DNA of 46,715 bases. It comes from Clostridioides difficile (GTDB lineage Bacteria; Bacillota; Clostridia; Peptostreptococcales; Peptostreptococcaceae). The position numbers and the translations under genes were made by a program. The stretch covers positions 1 through 46,715 of the forward strand of contig JABBZI010000029.1 of assembly GCA_012955965.1 (NCBI GenBank), written 5' to 3'. Position 1 is the stretch's first letter; each line of letters starts with the position of its first letter. Of this stretch, positions 20,891-29,845 are shown in pieces. The notes beneath the pieces are model-generated. The model saw nothing but the letters and a program-made list of their open reading frames with translations. It searched no databases and had not been told where the DNA came from.

Positions 20891-21090
20891 AAAATCATCT
20901 CCATTAAGTTTTATAGTATAGCTAATATTTTGTAAATATAAATAACACTTTCATAATATTTTATAAAATAATCTTCAATAAGGTTTATATCGTAAACATG
21001 ATGTAGAAGTAAAAGCATATAACTATAAAATATCATATAAGCAAATTTGAACATTTAATAAGTAAATCCAAATATTTAGATAGGATTAGT

Positions 21091-22029
21091 TTAAATAAGA
21101 TTATTTTGTTTTAAAATAAATATTATTAAAAATACTGTAATTATAGAGAATGCAGAGGTAAACACTACAATTTGACCAGCTAGTTCACTATCAGAATCCA
21201 TCTGCTGTGCCATTGTAAATGAAGAAACTGCAGTTGGAGCAGATAACATTATCATAAGTGAGGCTAATTCTACATTTCTAAATCCAAGAAGAATACTAAT
21301 TGGCAAGAATATAGTAGGTACAAGTATAAGTCTTCCACATACCCCAAATATAATAGGTCTTATATGTCCCTTTATAGAAGAAAAACTAAAAGAGCCTCCG
21401 AGGATTATAAGAGATAAAGGTGTTGCAATTTTGGATATATCTCCAATTGTCTTATGTAAAAATGTAGGAATATTGATATCTAAAATTAACATGATAAGAC
21501 CTATTGCAGAAGCTATTATAAGTGGATTTGTTATAATACCTTTAATCATATGTTTTATATTTACTTTACCACCTCTAAAAATTTCAAGTATTATAACAGA
21601 CAATACGTTAAACATAGGTACAATGACTGCAATTAATAAAGATGTGACTCCAATGCTCTTATCTCCAAATAGTGAAATTGTTACAGGTATACCAAATATA
21701 ACGAAATTGCTACGGAATATACCTTGTATTAATGCACCTCTTGATTTATTATCTTTTTCAATTTTAGGGATAATAAAAACTAGGATTAAGAAGGTTGAAA
21801 AAATGATTATAACAGCCACAACCATAAGTCTAAAATTAAGAGAGCCATTTAAATCCGTGTTATATATGTTAAAAAATAATAATAATGGCAAGAAAGATTT
21901 GAAACAAATATTATTCATTTTATTTAAGGTATGTTCATCAAATAAACCTAATTTTTTTAGAACATATCCAAGTGACATTGTGAGAAACAAAGGAAGGACA
22001 ACATTTACTGATAGAATTAAATTTTCCAA
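21091..22029 (-). CDS. AEC family transporter (auxin efflux carrier-like)
   Basis: A 312-residue integral membrane protein with about ten membrane segments in two halves of five, typical of AEC/BASS-fold permeases that move organic acids or similar solutes. N-terminal LPLFLTMSLGYVLKKLG and the mid-protein ANPLIIAS-like segment (GIITNPLIIASAIG) are family hallmarks. The start is TTG at 22029, set by a GGAGAA site that lies within the last codons of the upstream VOC gene; the gap between the two is only 3 bases, so they form an operon. The substrate is unknown. Confidence 0.87.
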   Translation of the reverse strand: MENLILSVNVVLPLFLTMSLGYVLKKLGLFDEHTLNKMNNICFKSFLPLLLFFNIYNTDLNGSLNFRLMVVAVIIIFSTFLILVFIIPKIEKDNKSRGALIQGIFRSNFVIFGIPVTISLFGDKSIGVTSLLIAVIVPMFNVLSVIILEIFRGGKVNIKHMIKGIITNPLIIASAIGLIMLILDINIPTFLHKTIGDISKIATPLSLIILGGSFSFSSIKGHIRPIIFGVCGRLILVPTIFLPISILLGFRNVELASLMIMLSAPTAVSSFTMAQQMDSDSELAGQIVVFTSAFSIITVFLIIFILKQNNLI

Positions 22030-22032
22030 AGT

Positions 22033-22407
22033 CTATTCTCCATAACTCGACAATTCAATTAAATTTCCATCAGGGTCTCTTAAATAAATGGATTTCATTT
22101 TACCTAAGACTCCTGTACGTTCTACAATTCCTTGTTCAACTTGAATATCATTTTGTTCTAAGTATTTTTTTGTCTCATCAATATTCTCATTTATTTCAAA
22201 ACATAAATCAGCACTACCTGTTTGTATATTTTTGCTATGTGGTGAAAGTTCATGACCTTTTATATGGACATTTATCTTAAAATCTCCAGCATAAAGTTCA
22301 TACCTTTTATTCATTTTCTTAAATGTAAAACCAAGTTTGGTGTAAAATCTGATACAATTTTCTATATTATTAGTAGTAATTACTACATGGTCTATTTTCT
22401 TTATCAT
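22033..22407 (-). CDS. VOC family (glyoxalase-like) protein
   Basis: A 124-residue vicinal-oxygen-chelate protein with two beta-alpha-beta-beta-beta modules (KIDHVVITTNNIENCIRFYTKLGF; then SADLCFEINENIDETKKYLE and YLRDPDGNLIELSSYGE). His6 and the late Glu fit metal ligands of the fold. It resembles the small VOC proteins often labelled virulence protein; the substrate is unknown. An AAGGAG site precedes the ATG. It is the first gene of a two-gene operon with the AEC transporter. Confidence 0.87.
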   Translation of the reverse strand: MIKKIDHVVITTNNIENCIRFYTKLGFTFKKMNKRYELYAGDFKINVHIKGHELSPHSKNIQTGSADLCFEINENIDETKKYLEQNDIQVEQGIVERTGVLGKMKSIYLRDPDGNLIELSSYGE

Positions 22408-22475
22408 AACAACTCCTTAAAATTTTATAAATTGATAAACTTAACATAAATTTGTTTCATTGTATAAACTAATAC

Positions 22476-22571
22476 AATTTATATTGATTGTCTAATTTTA
22501 TATTGATTATTGAATTTCATGTAGAGTGTTGAATTTTATGCAAATTGTAGAATTTAATGTAATCTATTAAT
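22476..22571. repeat. degenerate 19-bp tandem repeat
   Basis: Five degenerate units of 18-19 bp, each starting AATTT and most ending TTG or TAG, lie in the gap upstream of the VOC gene. Divergence is high, and the AT-rich composition makes part of the similarity cheap. Confidence 0.45.
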
Positions 22572-22602
22572 TAAAATATAAAAAATATTCTAATAACAAT
22601 TA

Positions 22603-22646
22603 AGCTAATCATTAATCAAATGTAGGCATTTAATTAATGATTAGCT
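22603..22646. terminator. long hairpin after the YbhB-type gene
   Basis: AGCTAATCATTAAT (22603-22616) pairs perfectly with 22633-22646, and an inner AAATG/CATTT continues the stem to a 4-base loop: 20 pairs with one mismatch. It lies just beyond the stop of the minus-strand YbhB gene. The T-run expected after a terminator is poor on the minus strand. Confidence 0.6.
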
Positions 22647-22658
22647 ATAGTAATCTAA

Positions 22659-23156
22659 TTAATTAGAATAACTTCCTTTTAATGTAACTGTCTCTAAAAC
22701 ATGTCCATCAATAGCTTTGAAAAACTCATTCATATAGAATCCTTTTTCAAGGTCAAGAATAGTATCAAGTGCAAATACATGTATCTCATAAACATGAGGT
22801 CTGTCTGGAGGTGCCATACCACCATATACACTGGCTTCTAATCTATCAAGACCTCCTAGTTTACCATGCCAGCTAGTAGTTCCTTGAACAAAATCAGTAG
22901 CTGTTATACTTTCATTTTCCTTTAACTCATCTCTTGTTATATTTATAGCTAACCAATGTATCCACGCGAATCCACATACAGGGACAGAGTCTTTGTCTTC
23001 TAAAAATATAGCAAAGGATACTGTATTCTTTGGAGCATCTTCAAACTTTAGAGGTAATGAGTATGTAGGCATACCACCTTCATTGAATTGAGTTCCTCTT
23101 TTTCCATATTTATCTTCTATAACACCATTTACTATACCAGTACTAGTTACTTTCAT
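22659..23156 (-). CDS. YbhB/YbcL family Raf kinase inhibitor-like (PEBP) protein
   Basis: A 165-residue phosphatidylethanolamine-binding-fold protein. Family marks are FAIFLEDKDS (a variant of the DPDxP loop), the WIHWLAINI strand and the GGMAPPDRPHVYEIHVFALD segment. Bacterial members bind small ligands, but their role is not established. There is no signal peptide, so it is cytoplasmic. A strong AGGAGGT site precedes the ATG. The HxlR-type regulator gene lies upstream on the same strand with a 108-bp gap. Confidence 0.9.
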   Translation of the reverse strand: MKVTSTGIVNGVIEDKYGKRGTQFNEGGMPTYSLPLKFEDAPKNTVSFAIFLEDKDSVPVCGFAWIHWLAINITRDELKENESITATDFVQGTTSWHGKLGGLDRLEASVYGGMAPPDRPHVYEIHVFALDTILDLEKGFYMNEFFKAIDGHVLETVTLKGSYSN

Positions 23157-23264
23157 AATAATTTACCTCCTAAATATATAATAAATTAATAGAATATTTC
23201 TATAATTTAATTATATACTAATTGAAAATAATGGTAAATTACTTACTTTTTTGTGTGTATCTAT

Positions 23265-23627
23265 TTATTTCAAAATACCCTTTTCCTTAAGGACAGCTTC
23301 CATCCCATTATCAAGCATAAAGTTAATTCCTATATCTTGCATTATAGCTAAAGCATCTAACATCTGTTTTCCTCTAATAGGTGTAAGTGAATATTCAACC
23401 TTAAGTGGGTAACCATCATATGTCTTTTTATCTACAAGACCAAACTCGATTAATTCTTTAAGTTGTTCAAGCAACATTTTTTGATTAATACCATTAATCT
23501 CTTTCTCAAGTTTTGATAAGGAAGTAGGTCCCATACGTAATCTCCATAATATAATAGATTTCCATTTGCCTTTTATCATATCATGTGTTAACTCTAAGGG
23601 GCAAGTATATTCATCACGAAGTTTCAA
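23265..23627 (-). CDS. HxlR family winged-helix regulator
   Basis: A 120-residue HxlR-type regulator. The family N-terminus CPLELTHDMIKGKWKSIILWRL, the recognition-helix region PTSLSKLEKEINGINQKMLLEQLKEL and the wing (YPLKVEYSLTPIRGKQM) are clear. The conserved N-terminal Cys of redox-sensing relatives is present at residue 9. The start is TTG at 23627 with GGAGGTGA 7 bases upstream. It follows the AlkD-like gene by 17 bp and is probably cotranscribed with it; the YbhB gene downstream is a plausible target. Confidence 0.9.
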   Translation of the reverse strand: MKLRDEYTCPLELTHDMIKGKWKSIILWRLRMGPTSLSKLEKEINGINQKMLLEQLKELIEFGLVDKKTYDGYPLKVEYSLTPIRGKQMLDALAIMQDIGINFMLDNGMEAVLKEKGILK

Positions 23628-23644
23628 ATAAGGTCACCTCCAAT

Positions 23645-24259
23645 TTATTTTGCTAATATACGTTTTGAAGCAAGCTTATATACAAACTCAACTTTTTTAT
23701 TTGAGATATCCCATGAATCTAATTCTTTTTTTATTAAATCGGGATATTTTTTACTTATATCTTTAAGAGCATTACCAACCGATTTTCTTAAGTATTCACT
23801 ATCATTATCTTTCAAACTAGAAAGTATAGATATAGCGGCATCAGGATTAGATTTAAAATAATCTCGATTGGTCCAAATCCTAAGCCCTTCTGTGACAGCT
23901 CTTTTTATGTTTGAACTGTCAGAATTAATCCATTCTTTTATCACAGGAAGCGCTTTTTCATATCCTACTTGGCTACAATAATAATCAAATGATTTAGCTA
24001 GTATTTCTTGTACTCTCCAGTTTTCATCTTTACTCACATTATCTTTTAAAAATAACAAAGCTTCAGAAATAGTTATTGATATAAAGCCAAGTATAAACAC
24101 TGCCAATTCTCTTACTTGATAGTATTCTGATCTATATAAGTAGATTGACAGATAATAACATTTTTTTGATTCATTATTTTTTACAATCTTTTTAGCTATA
24201 GTTTCAATTTCTTTAAAGCCATTTTCTATAGTAATAATTTTTGCAATTACTTCTTCCAA
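23645..24259 (-). CDS. AlkD-like HEAT-repeat DNA alkylation repair protein
   Basis: An all-helical protein of 204 residues from a TTG start at 24259, chosen because GGAGGAG lies exactly 6 bases upstream; an upstream in-frame ATG at 24298 has no binding site. The helices pair into HEAT-like repeats (YYQVRELAVFILGF, NWRVQEILAKSFD, SNIKRAVTEGLRIW, SEYLRKSVGNALKDISKKYPDLI), the pattern of the DNA alkylation repair (AlkD) family, whose members remove bulky or methylated bases without base flipping. Catalytic activity cannot be confirmed here. It forms an operon with the HxlR gene. Confidence 0.8.
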   Translation of the reverse strand: MEEVIAKIITIENGFKEIETIAKKIVKNNESKKCYYLSIYLYRSEYYQVRELAVFILGFISITISEALLFLKDNVSKDENWRVQEILAKSFDYYCSQVGYEKALPVIKEWINSDSSNIKRAVTEGLRIWTNRDYFKSNPDAAISILSSLKDNDSEYLRKSVGNALKDISKKYPDLIKKELDSWDISNKKVEFVYKLASKRILAK

Positions 24260-24849
24260 TTTTATCTCCTCCAATAAGTAGATTAGTTTAAATTTCATGT
24301 ATTTATTTGTAAAAAAAAGTTTGTTTAGTTTAGATAAAATAAAGACTTGTCAAAAAACGTTTGCAAGTCTTTAGTACTAGCATAAATAAAAAATAATAAA
24401 AAATCAACCTAATTTAACATATAAATTTACTTTTATTAAGAGTTTTATATTATGAAGTTGTGTTTAAAAAATTAATTGAGTTATATAAATTTTACATGAT
24501 TTGAGTATACTAATAGAATAAATTATTATATAGTAATACTTATATGAGATGAATATTTTACCAATCCTATATGATAGTGTATAATTAGGTGATAAAGTAG
24601 ATGATAAATAGTAATTTAAACAATCATAATGACATTTATACAGATAATTTATTCTTAAAGAATCATCATAATAGTGTTTTAAGTTATTACTTTACAATTT
24701 ATAATAATACTAAAATATAAATAAGTAATTTAACTTGTAGGAATAATAAAAAGTCATATGTAATTAATAAAAAAGTTTTGTTCTAAGGAATATAAAGGGT
24801 AATGTAATATAAACAATAATATAATGAAAGATTAAAATAGGAGGGAAAA
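24260..24849. other. 590-bp AT-rich gap before rnr
   Basis: No coding frame is supported. A hairpin with arms AAAGACTTG (24341-24349) and CAAGTCTTT (24364-24372) is the only clear structure; it has no T-run on the plus strand and so is not a convincing terminator. The rnr promoter must lie in the right part, but no box pair stands out. Confidence 0.4.
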
Positions 24850-26985
24850 ATGATACCAGGACTTAAAGAGAGTTTGCTAGGATTAATAAATGAAAGTGCA
24901 TATAATCCTCTAAAAAAAGAAGAATTAGCAGAAATTTTTGATATACATTCATCAGAAATGCCAATGTTTTATAATTTTTTAAATGAATTAGAAGAAGATG
25001 GTTATATAAGTTTTACTAAGAAAGGAAAAATAATATCTCCAAATCAAATGGGATATTTTGTTGGAAAATTTATAGCACATAAAAAAGGATTTGGGTTTGT
25101 GGAGTCTGATGCTGAGTATACACAAGATTTATTTATCTCAAGTGACAATATAAATGGAGCTATGCATAATGATAGAGTTATGGCAGAAATAGTTGTGCCT
25201 GCGACTGAAGAAAAGAGAGCTGAAGGAAGAATAGTAAAAGTTATAAAGAGAGAGATAACTAGAATAGTGGGTACTTTTCAATCAAGCAAAACTTTTGGAT
25301 TTGTGGCACCAGATAACAAGAAATTTACTAAAGATATATATATACCTAAAAAACATTTTAGTGGAGCAGTAGATAATGATAAAGTAGTATGTGAAATTAC
25401 AGTATGGCCACAAGAGGATAGAAAACCAGAAGGAAAAATTATAGAGATACTAGGTCAAAAAGGTGAAAGAGGCGTAGAAATAGATTCTATAATAAGAGAA
25501 CATGGTTTGCCAGAAGAGTTTCCAAAGAAAGTGTTGCAAGAAGCTGAGGCTGTAGCTGTTGAAATTCCTCAAGAAGAGCTAAAAAGAAGAAGAGATTTAA
25601 GAGATTTAAACATATTTACTATAGATGGAGATGACGCAAAAGATTTAGATGATGCTATATCAATAGAAATACTACCTAATAAAAACTTTAAATTAGGGGT
25701 TCATATAGCTGATGTTACACACTATGTAAGAGAAAAAAATAAACTTGATAAAGAAGCTTTAAAAAGAGCTACATCAGTTTATTTAGTAGATAAAGTAATA
25801 CCAATGTTGCCAAAGACTCTTTCAAATGGGGTATGTAGTTTAAATCCATTTGAAGATAAGTTAACTCTTTCTATATTTATGGAAATAGACCATAAAGGAA
25901 ATGTAGTTAAACATGAGATATGTGAATCTATAATAAATTCAAAAGCTAGAATGACTTATACAGAAGTATCTGACATATTAGAGAAAGATGATGAAAAACT
26001 TAAACAGACTTTTGAACATGTTGCAGATGACTTTAAGAATGCTGAGGTTTTAGCTAGAATTCTTATGTCAAGAAGGGAAAAAAGAGGGGCTATAGATTTC
26101 AATTTCCCAGAGGCAAAGATAATTCTAAACGGAAAAGGTGAAGTTGCAGATATAAAGCCATATGAAAGAAGAATATCTAATAAAATAATAGAAGAATTTA
26201 TGCTTATAAGTAATGAAACAATTGCAGAACATTTTTATTGGATGGGGATACCATTTGTGTATAGAATACATGAGACACCATCTTTGGAAAAAATGGAAGA
26301 ATTAAGTAAGTTTATATCTACATTTGGATATGTAATAAAAGGTGATAAAGAAGAAGTACATCCAAAAGCATTACAAGGCATAATAGAGAAGATAAAGGGC
26401 AAAAAAGAGGAAGGTGCTATTAGTACTATAATGCTTCGTTCTTTAAAACAAGCCAAGTATTCACCAGAATGTAGTGGACATTTTGGATTAGCTGCTAAAT
26501 TCTACTGCCACTTTACTTCACCGATAAGAAGATATCCTGACCTTCAAATTCATAGAATAATAAAAGAATCTTTAAATAATAAGATAAGTGGAAAGAGACA
26601 AGAACAGCTTACTACTATAGTGGATTATGCATCTGTTCAATCATCTGAAAAAGAAAGAAAAGCAGAGTTAGCTGAAAGGGATGTACATGATTTCTATAAG
26701 GCTCTTTATATGAAGGATAAAGTTGGTCAAGAGTTTGAAGGTGTTGTATCTAGTGTAACTTCATTTGGAATATTTGTTGAGTTAGATAATACTATAGAAG
26801 GATTGATAAGACTTGCAAATATGAATGATGATTATTATATTTATGATGAGAGTTCTTATAGTGTTGTAGGAGAAAGAACTAAGAAGTCATATAAGATAGG
26901 TGATTTAGTTAAGATAAAAGTTGAGGGTGTAAATGTAGACTTTAAAGAAATTGATTTTGAAATAGTTGAAAAAATAGAGGAATAA
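24850..26985 (+). CDS. rnr: ribonuclease R
   Basis: A 711-residue 3'-5' exoribonuclease of standard length. Order: an N-terminal winged helix (1-60), two cold-shock domains (GKFIAHKKGFGFVE near 75; GTFQSSKTFGFVAPD near 145), the RNB catalytic core starting with IDGDDAKDLDDAIS near 258 (metal-binding Asp cluster), later CHFTSPIRRYPDL, and a C-terminal S1 domain (FEGVVSSVTSFGIFVEL). It degrades structured RNA and works with SmpB/tmRNA on faulty messages; smpB and ssrA lie about 6.5 kb downstream. An AGGAGGG site precedes the ATG. Confidence 0.96.
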   Translation: MIPGLKESLLGLINESAYNPLKKEELAEIFDIHSSEMPMFYNFLNELEEDGYISFTKKGKIISPNQMGYFVGKFIAHKKGFGFVESDAEYTQDLFISSDNINGAMHNDRVMAEIVVPATEEKRAEGRIVKVIKREITRIVGTFQSSKTFGFVAPDNKKFTKDIYIPKKHFSGAVDNDKVVCEITVWPQEDRKPEGKIIEILGQKGERGVEIDSIIREHGLPEEFPKKVLQEAEAVAVEIPQEELKRRRDLRDLNIFTIDGDDAKDLDDAISIEILPNKNFKLGVHIADVTHYVREKNKLDKEALKRATSVYLVDKVIPMLPKTLSNGVCSLNPFEDKLTLSIFMEIDHKGNVVKHEICESIINSKARMTYTEVSDILEKDDEKLKQTFEHVADDFKNAEVLARILMSRREKRGAIDFNFPEAKIILNGKGEVADIKPYERRISNKIIEEFMLISNETIAEHFYWMGIPFVYRIHETPSLEKMEELSKFISTFGYVIKGDKEEVHPKALQGIIEKIKGKKEEGAISTIMLRSLKQAKYSPECSGHFGLAAKFYCHFTSPIRRYPDLQIHRIIKESLNNKISGKRQEQLTTIVDYASVQSSEKERKAELAERDVHDFYKALYMKDKVGQEFEGVVSSVTSFGIFVELDNTIEGLIRLANMNDDYYIYDESSYSVVGERTKKSYKIGDLVKIKVEGVNVDFKEIDFEIVEKIEE

Positions 26986-27056
26986 GTAAAACATCTAAAA
27001 TATATATGAGAAGTTGTGTATTTATGGTATAACTAAATTTATAATACTCAATGCTC

Positions 27057-27140
27057 AATGAAAATTAGTAGTTAGAAAATATTTAATGAAAATAGATAAT
27101 ATGAAAGTATTTAATGAAAATAGGGAATATAAAAATACTT
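27057..27140. repeat. three 28-bp tandem repeats after rnr
   Basis: Units at 27057-27084, 27085-27112 and 27113-27140, each starting AATGAAAAT and ending in an AATATTT/GTATTT/ATACTT box. The third unit is the most diverged. They lie between the rnr stop and its terminator. Confidence 0.6.
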
Positions 27141-27180
27141 AGTTAAAAACAGATATTTAGAAAATAAATTTTTAATATAA

Positions 27181-27222
27181 AATAAGTGTATCATTTAAAA
27201 CTTGAGATACACTTATTTTTTT
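27181..27222 (+). terminator. terminator after rnr
   Basis: AATAAGTGTATC (27181-27192) pairs with GATACACTTATT (27206-27217), followed by TTTTT. Confidence 0.85.
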
Positions 27223-27323
27223 GTTCTACATAAATTTTTGTTTTATTTAATTTATAACAATATATTACTTTATATAAATTTAGTGTTAAAATAAAAAAAA
27301 CACTACTTAGGAGGAATAGAATT

Positions 27324-27815
27324 ATGGGTATGATAGGATGTTATATTAGAATAAGTGAAGAAAATGTTTTGAAATTACAACAAGCAGAAGACAACTTACA
27401 AGGTCTTGTTTTTGGAGATATGGATGAAGATAATACTATCAGTATTGATAAAGCATGGCATGCTATTCACTTTACTTTAACAGGTTGTCCATTTGGAGGA
27501 GAGGATGATAATATATTTAGCAAACTAGTAATGAGTGGAAATGTATTTATGGAAATTGATGGAGAACCTCCTGCAATGCTGATTACTGCTGATGATGTAA
27601 AGAAGCTATCAGAAGCAATGAACAGTTTGGAAGAGCAGAAGTTTAGAGAAAAATTTAATATTAGTGAGATGTTAGAAAATAATATTTACCCTGTTATGGA
27701 TGATGAGAATGAAGAAGAGTTTTTTGATTATGTCTGGGCAAATTTAATTGAACTTAAAAAGTTTATAGAAGAAGCTGCTAATGAGAGACAAGCAGTAATA
27801 TTTTATATAATGTGA
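27324..27815 (+). CDS. DUF1877 (YfbM-like) family protein
   Basis: A 163-residue, acidic, soluble protein with the DUF1877 layout: MGMIGCYIRISEENV at the N-terminus, DKAWHAIHFTLTG near residue 52, a GxEPPAMLITADDVKKLSEAM segment in the middle, and a C-terminal WANLIELKKFIEEAANERQAVIFYI. The function of the family is unknown. An AGGAGG site precedes the ATG. It stands alone behind the rnr terminator, followed by more than 1 kb of non-coding DNA. Confidence 0.85.
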   Translation: MGMIGCYIRISEENVLKLQQAEDNLQGLVFGDMDEDNTISIDKAWHAIHFTLTGCPFGGEDDNIFSKLVMSGNVFMEIDGEPPAMLITADDVKKLSEAMNSLEEQKFREKFNISEMLENNIYPVMDDENEEEFFDYVWANLIELKKFIEEAANERQAVIFYIM

Positions 27816-27898
27816 TGATTACTAAAAAACTATGAACGATTAATACATTTACATATCTTAGACATGAGGAAGTATGCTTTTATAAGGGAAGGTACATA

Positions 27899-28005
27899 TT
27901 AGCCTTTTAATTATCTATTTAATAGTAGCATTTTAAAATAAATCAATTATTTTTAGATTCTTGAGGTGCGTAGCTACATATATTTTAGTTATCTTAAAAG
28001 GCTAA
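27899..28005. repeat. 107-bp nested inverted-repeat element
   Basis: Perfect 11-bp arms TAGCCTTTTAA (27900-27910) and TTAAAAGGCTA (27994-28004) enclose further collinear pairs GTAGC/GCTAC and AAAATAA/TTATTTT, so the sequence can fold as a long rod. It is not followed by a T-run. It could be a structured RNA or a small MITE-like remnant. Confidence 0.5.
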
Positions 28006-28164
28006 ATGATTTATCCTAAGTTAGTATCATTAGGATACAAGTATGTATAAATATTTCTTAGAACAGACTATATAATATGATTCTGAAATATATGAGTCTA
28101 CAATAGGAATTTAATAATCTTTTAGATTTTAATTCAATTGATAAAATAGAGGATTTTTTAATTA

Positions 28165-28775
28165 TAGTTTTGAATCTACTATATTTTTGAAAGTTATCTA
28201 TTGTCTCCTATAATTCTCTTGTATATCTATAATATTTTTTCATTAAGTGACTCGATTTATTTTTGAAGCTAACCTATTATATTCAATAATTCTTTTAATT
28301 AGATACTATATTTTTTTATTATGTGAATTAATTTTTTAAAAATTTTATATCTTATATCCAACAATTCCTTTGTATACTTATCTTATTTTTTCATTATGCA
28401 AATCAACTATCTTTTGAAGCTAATATCTTATATCCAACAATTTTTCTGTATACTTATCTTATTTTTTTATTATGCAAATCAACTATCTTTTGAAGCTAAT
28501 ATCTTATATCCAACAATTTTTCTGTATACTTATCTTATTTTTTTATTATGCAAATCAACTATCTTTTGAAGCTAATATCTTATATCCAACAATTCTTTTG
28601 TATACTTATCTTATTTTTCACTATGCAAATCAACTATCTTTTGAAGTTAATCTCTTATATCCAATAATTTTTTTAGTTATCTGCAATATTTTTTCGTTAT
28701 AGCAACTTACTATCATATTGAAAGCTATCCATTATAAATAATTCCTTTAGCCATCCACCATATCTTTTTATTATA
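28165..28775. repeat. 76-bp tandem repeat array, about eight units
   Basis: Anchors of the ATGCAAATCAACTATC type fall at 28245, 28321, 28396, 28472, 28548, 28623, 28699 and a vestige near 28773, giving a period of 74-77 bp. Units between about 28390 and 28640 are nearly identical; outer units are increasingly diverged. The units have no dyad symmetry and no unique spacers, so this is not a CRISPR. The array fills the space between the DUF1877 gene and the ABC transporter operon. Confidence 0.85.
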
Positions 28776-28972
28776 TAAAACGGACTCACAAATAAAGTAA
28801 GTAAAAATTAAAAATATAGATACTTTAATTAAAAGTAGAAAAATTAAAATCTTTAGGAAAAATTTAGAAATTTATAAATAATATCTTAAGTTTTAGAATT
28901 TATTATGAAAATACAATAAAAAATTTATAGAAACACAATTCTATAAAACTATTTCTGGAGGTGTATTTATAT

Positions 28973-29845
28973 ATGGAAACGAAAATATCAGTGTCTAACC
29001 TTAGTAAGAGATTTGGAACAAAAAGTGCTCTTGATAGTATAAATCTTGAAATTGACAGTGGAATGTTTGGGCTTTTAGGAAGAAATGGAGCAGGAAAAAC
29101 GACTTTTATGAGAATTTTAGCTACTCTGTTATCAAAAACAGAAGGTTCAGTAGATATGTGTGGAGTTCCTATTGAAAATACTAAAGATATTAGGAATATG
29201 GTTGGTTATTTACCACAAGATTTTTCAATGTATCCCAATATGACAGTATATAAGGCAATGGATTATTTAGCAGTTTTATCGAATATACCACTAAGAAAAA
29301 GAAGAAAAATTATATGCAAGTTATTAAGTAAAGTAAACCTTACTAATCATCAAAATGTTAAGGTAAAGTCTTTATCTGGAGGTATGAATAGAAGGCTTGG
29401 TATAGCACAAGCGCTAATTCATAATCCAAGAGTTTTAATAGTAGATGAACCAACAGCAGGTCTTGACCCAGAAGAACGTATAAGATTTAGAAATCTATTA
29501 TGCGAAATTGCAAATGATAGAATTATTATATTATCAACACATATTGTTGGAGACATAGAAGCTACATGTGAAAATGTGGCTATATTAGATAGTGGAAAAG
29601 TTATATACAATGGCTCTACTGAGGCATTAGCAAAACTAGCTGAAGGAAAAGTATATAGTATCGAAGTAGATAAAAAAGATATTGAAAATATAAAAAGTAG
29701 ATTTGTAGTTATAGGTATGTTGACTCAAGGTGGAAAAGCTATACTTAGGGTTATATCAGATGATAAACCTTTTGAAAATGCAGTAGAATGCAATCCAACT
29801 ATTGAAGATGGCTATATGCTTCTAATGGGGGGAGAGAAGATATGA
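28973..29845 (+). CDS. ABC transporter ATP-binding protein (ABC-2 type)
   Basis: A 290-residue ATPase with Walker A GRNGAGKTT near residue 37, Q-loop YLPQDF, signature LSGGMNRRLGIAQAL, Walker B VLIVDEPTAGLDPEE and H-loop STHIV, then a C-terminal extension. It powers export or membrane remodelling by the two membrane proteins encoded next. The ATG at 28973 is chosen because GGAGGTG lies about 10 bases upstream; an in-frame GTG at 28961 overlaps that site. It overlaps the permease gene by 4 bases (ATGA). Confidence 0.93.
   Translation: METKISVSNLSKRFGTKSALDSINLEIDSGMFGLLGRNGAGKTTFMRILATLLSKTEGSVDMCGVPIENTKDIRNMVGYLPQDFSMYPNMTVYKAMDYLAVLSNIPLRKRRKIICKLLSKVNLTNHQNVKVKSLSGGMNRRLGIAQALIHNPRVLIVDEPTAGLDPEERIRFRNLLCEIANDRIIILSTHIVGDIEATCENVAILDSGKVIYNGSTEALAKLAEGKVYSIEVDKKDIENIKSRFVVIGMLTQGGKAILRVISDDKPFENAVECNPTIEDGYMLLMGGEKI

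Noticed and set aside
21431-22045. 204-codon plus-strand frame antisense to the AEC transporter gene
   Set aside because: The minus-strand frame encodes a recognisable ten-TM transporter with a proper site; the plus frame is its shadow.
24341-24372. Hairpin as terminator before rnr
   Set aside because: It has nine-base arms but no T-run on the plus strand and lies upstream, not downstream, of the neighbouring minus-strand gene.
28472-28702. 76-codon open frame rich in Leu/Ile/Tyr
   Set aside because: It is made wholly of the 76-bp tandem repeat, has no ribosome binding site, and its repeating peptide is a by-product of the array.
28165-28775. CRISPR array
   Set aside because: Whole 76-bp units repeat head to tail with no unique spacers and no cas genes nearby.
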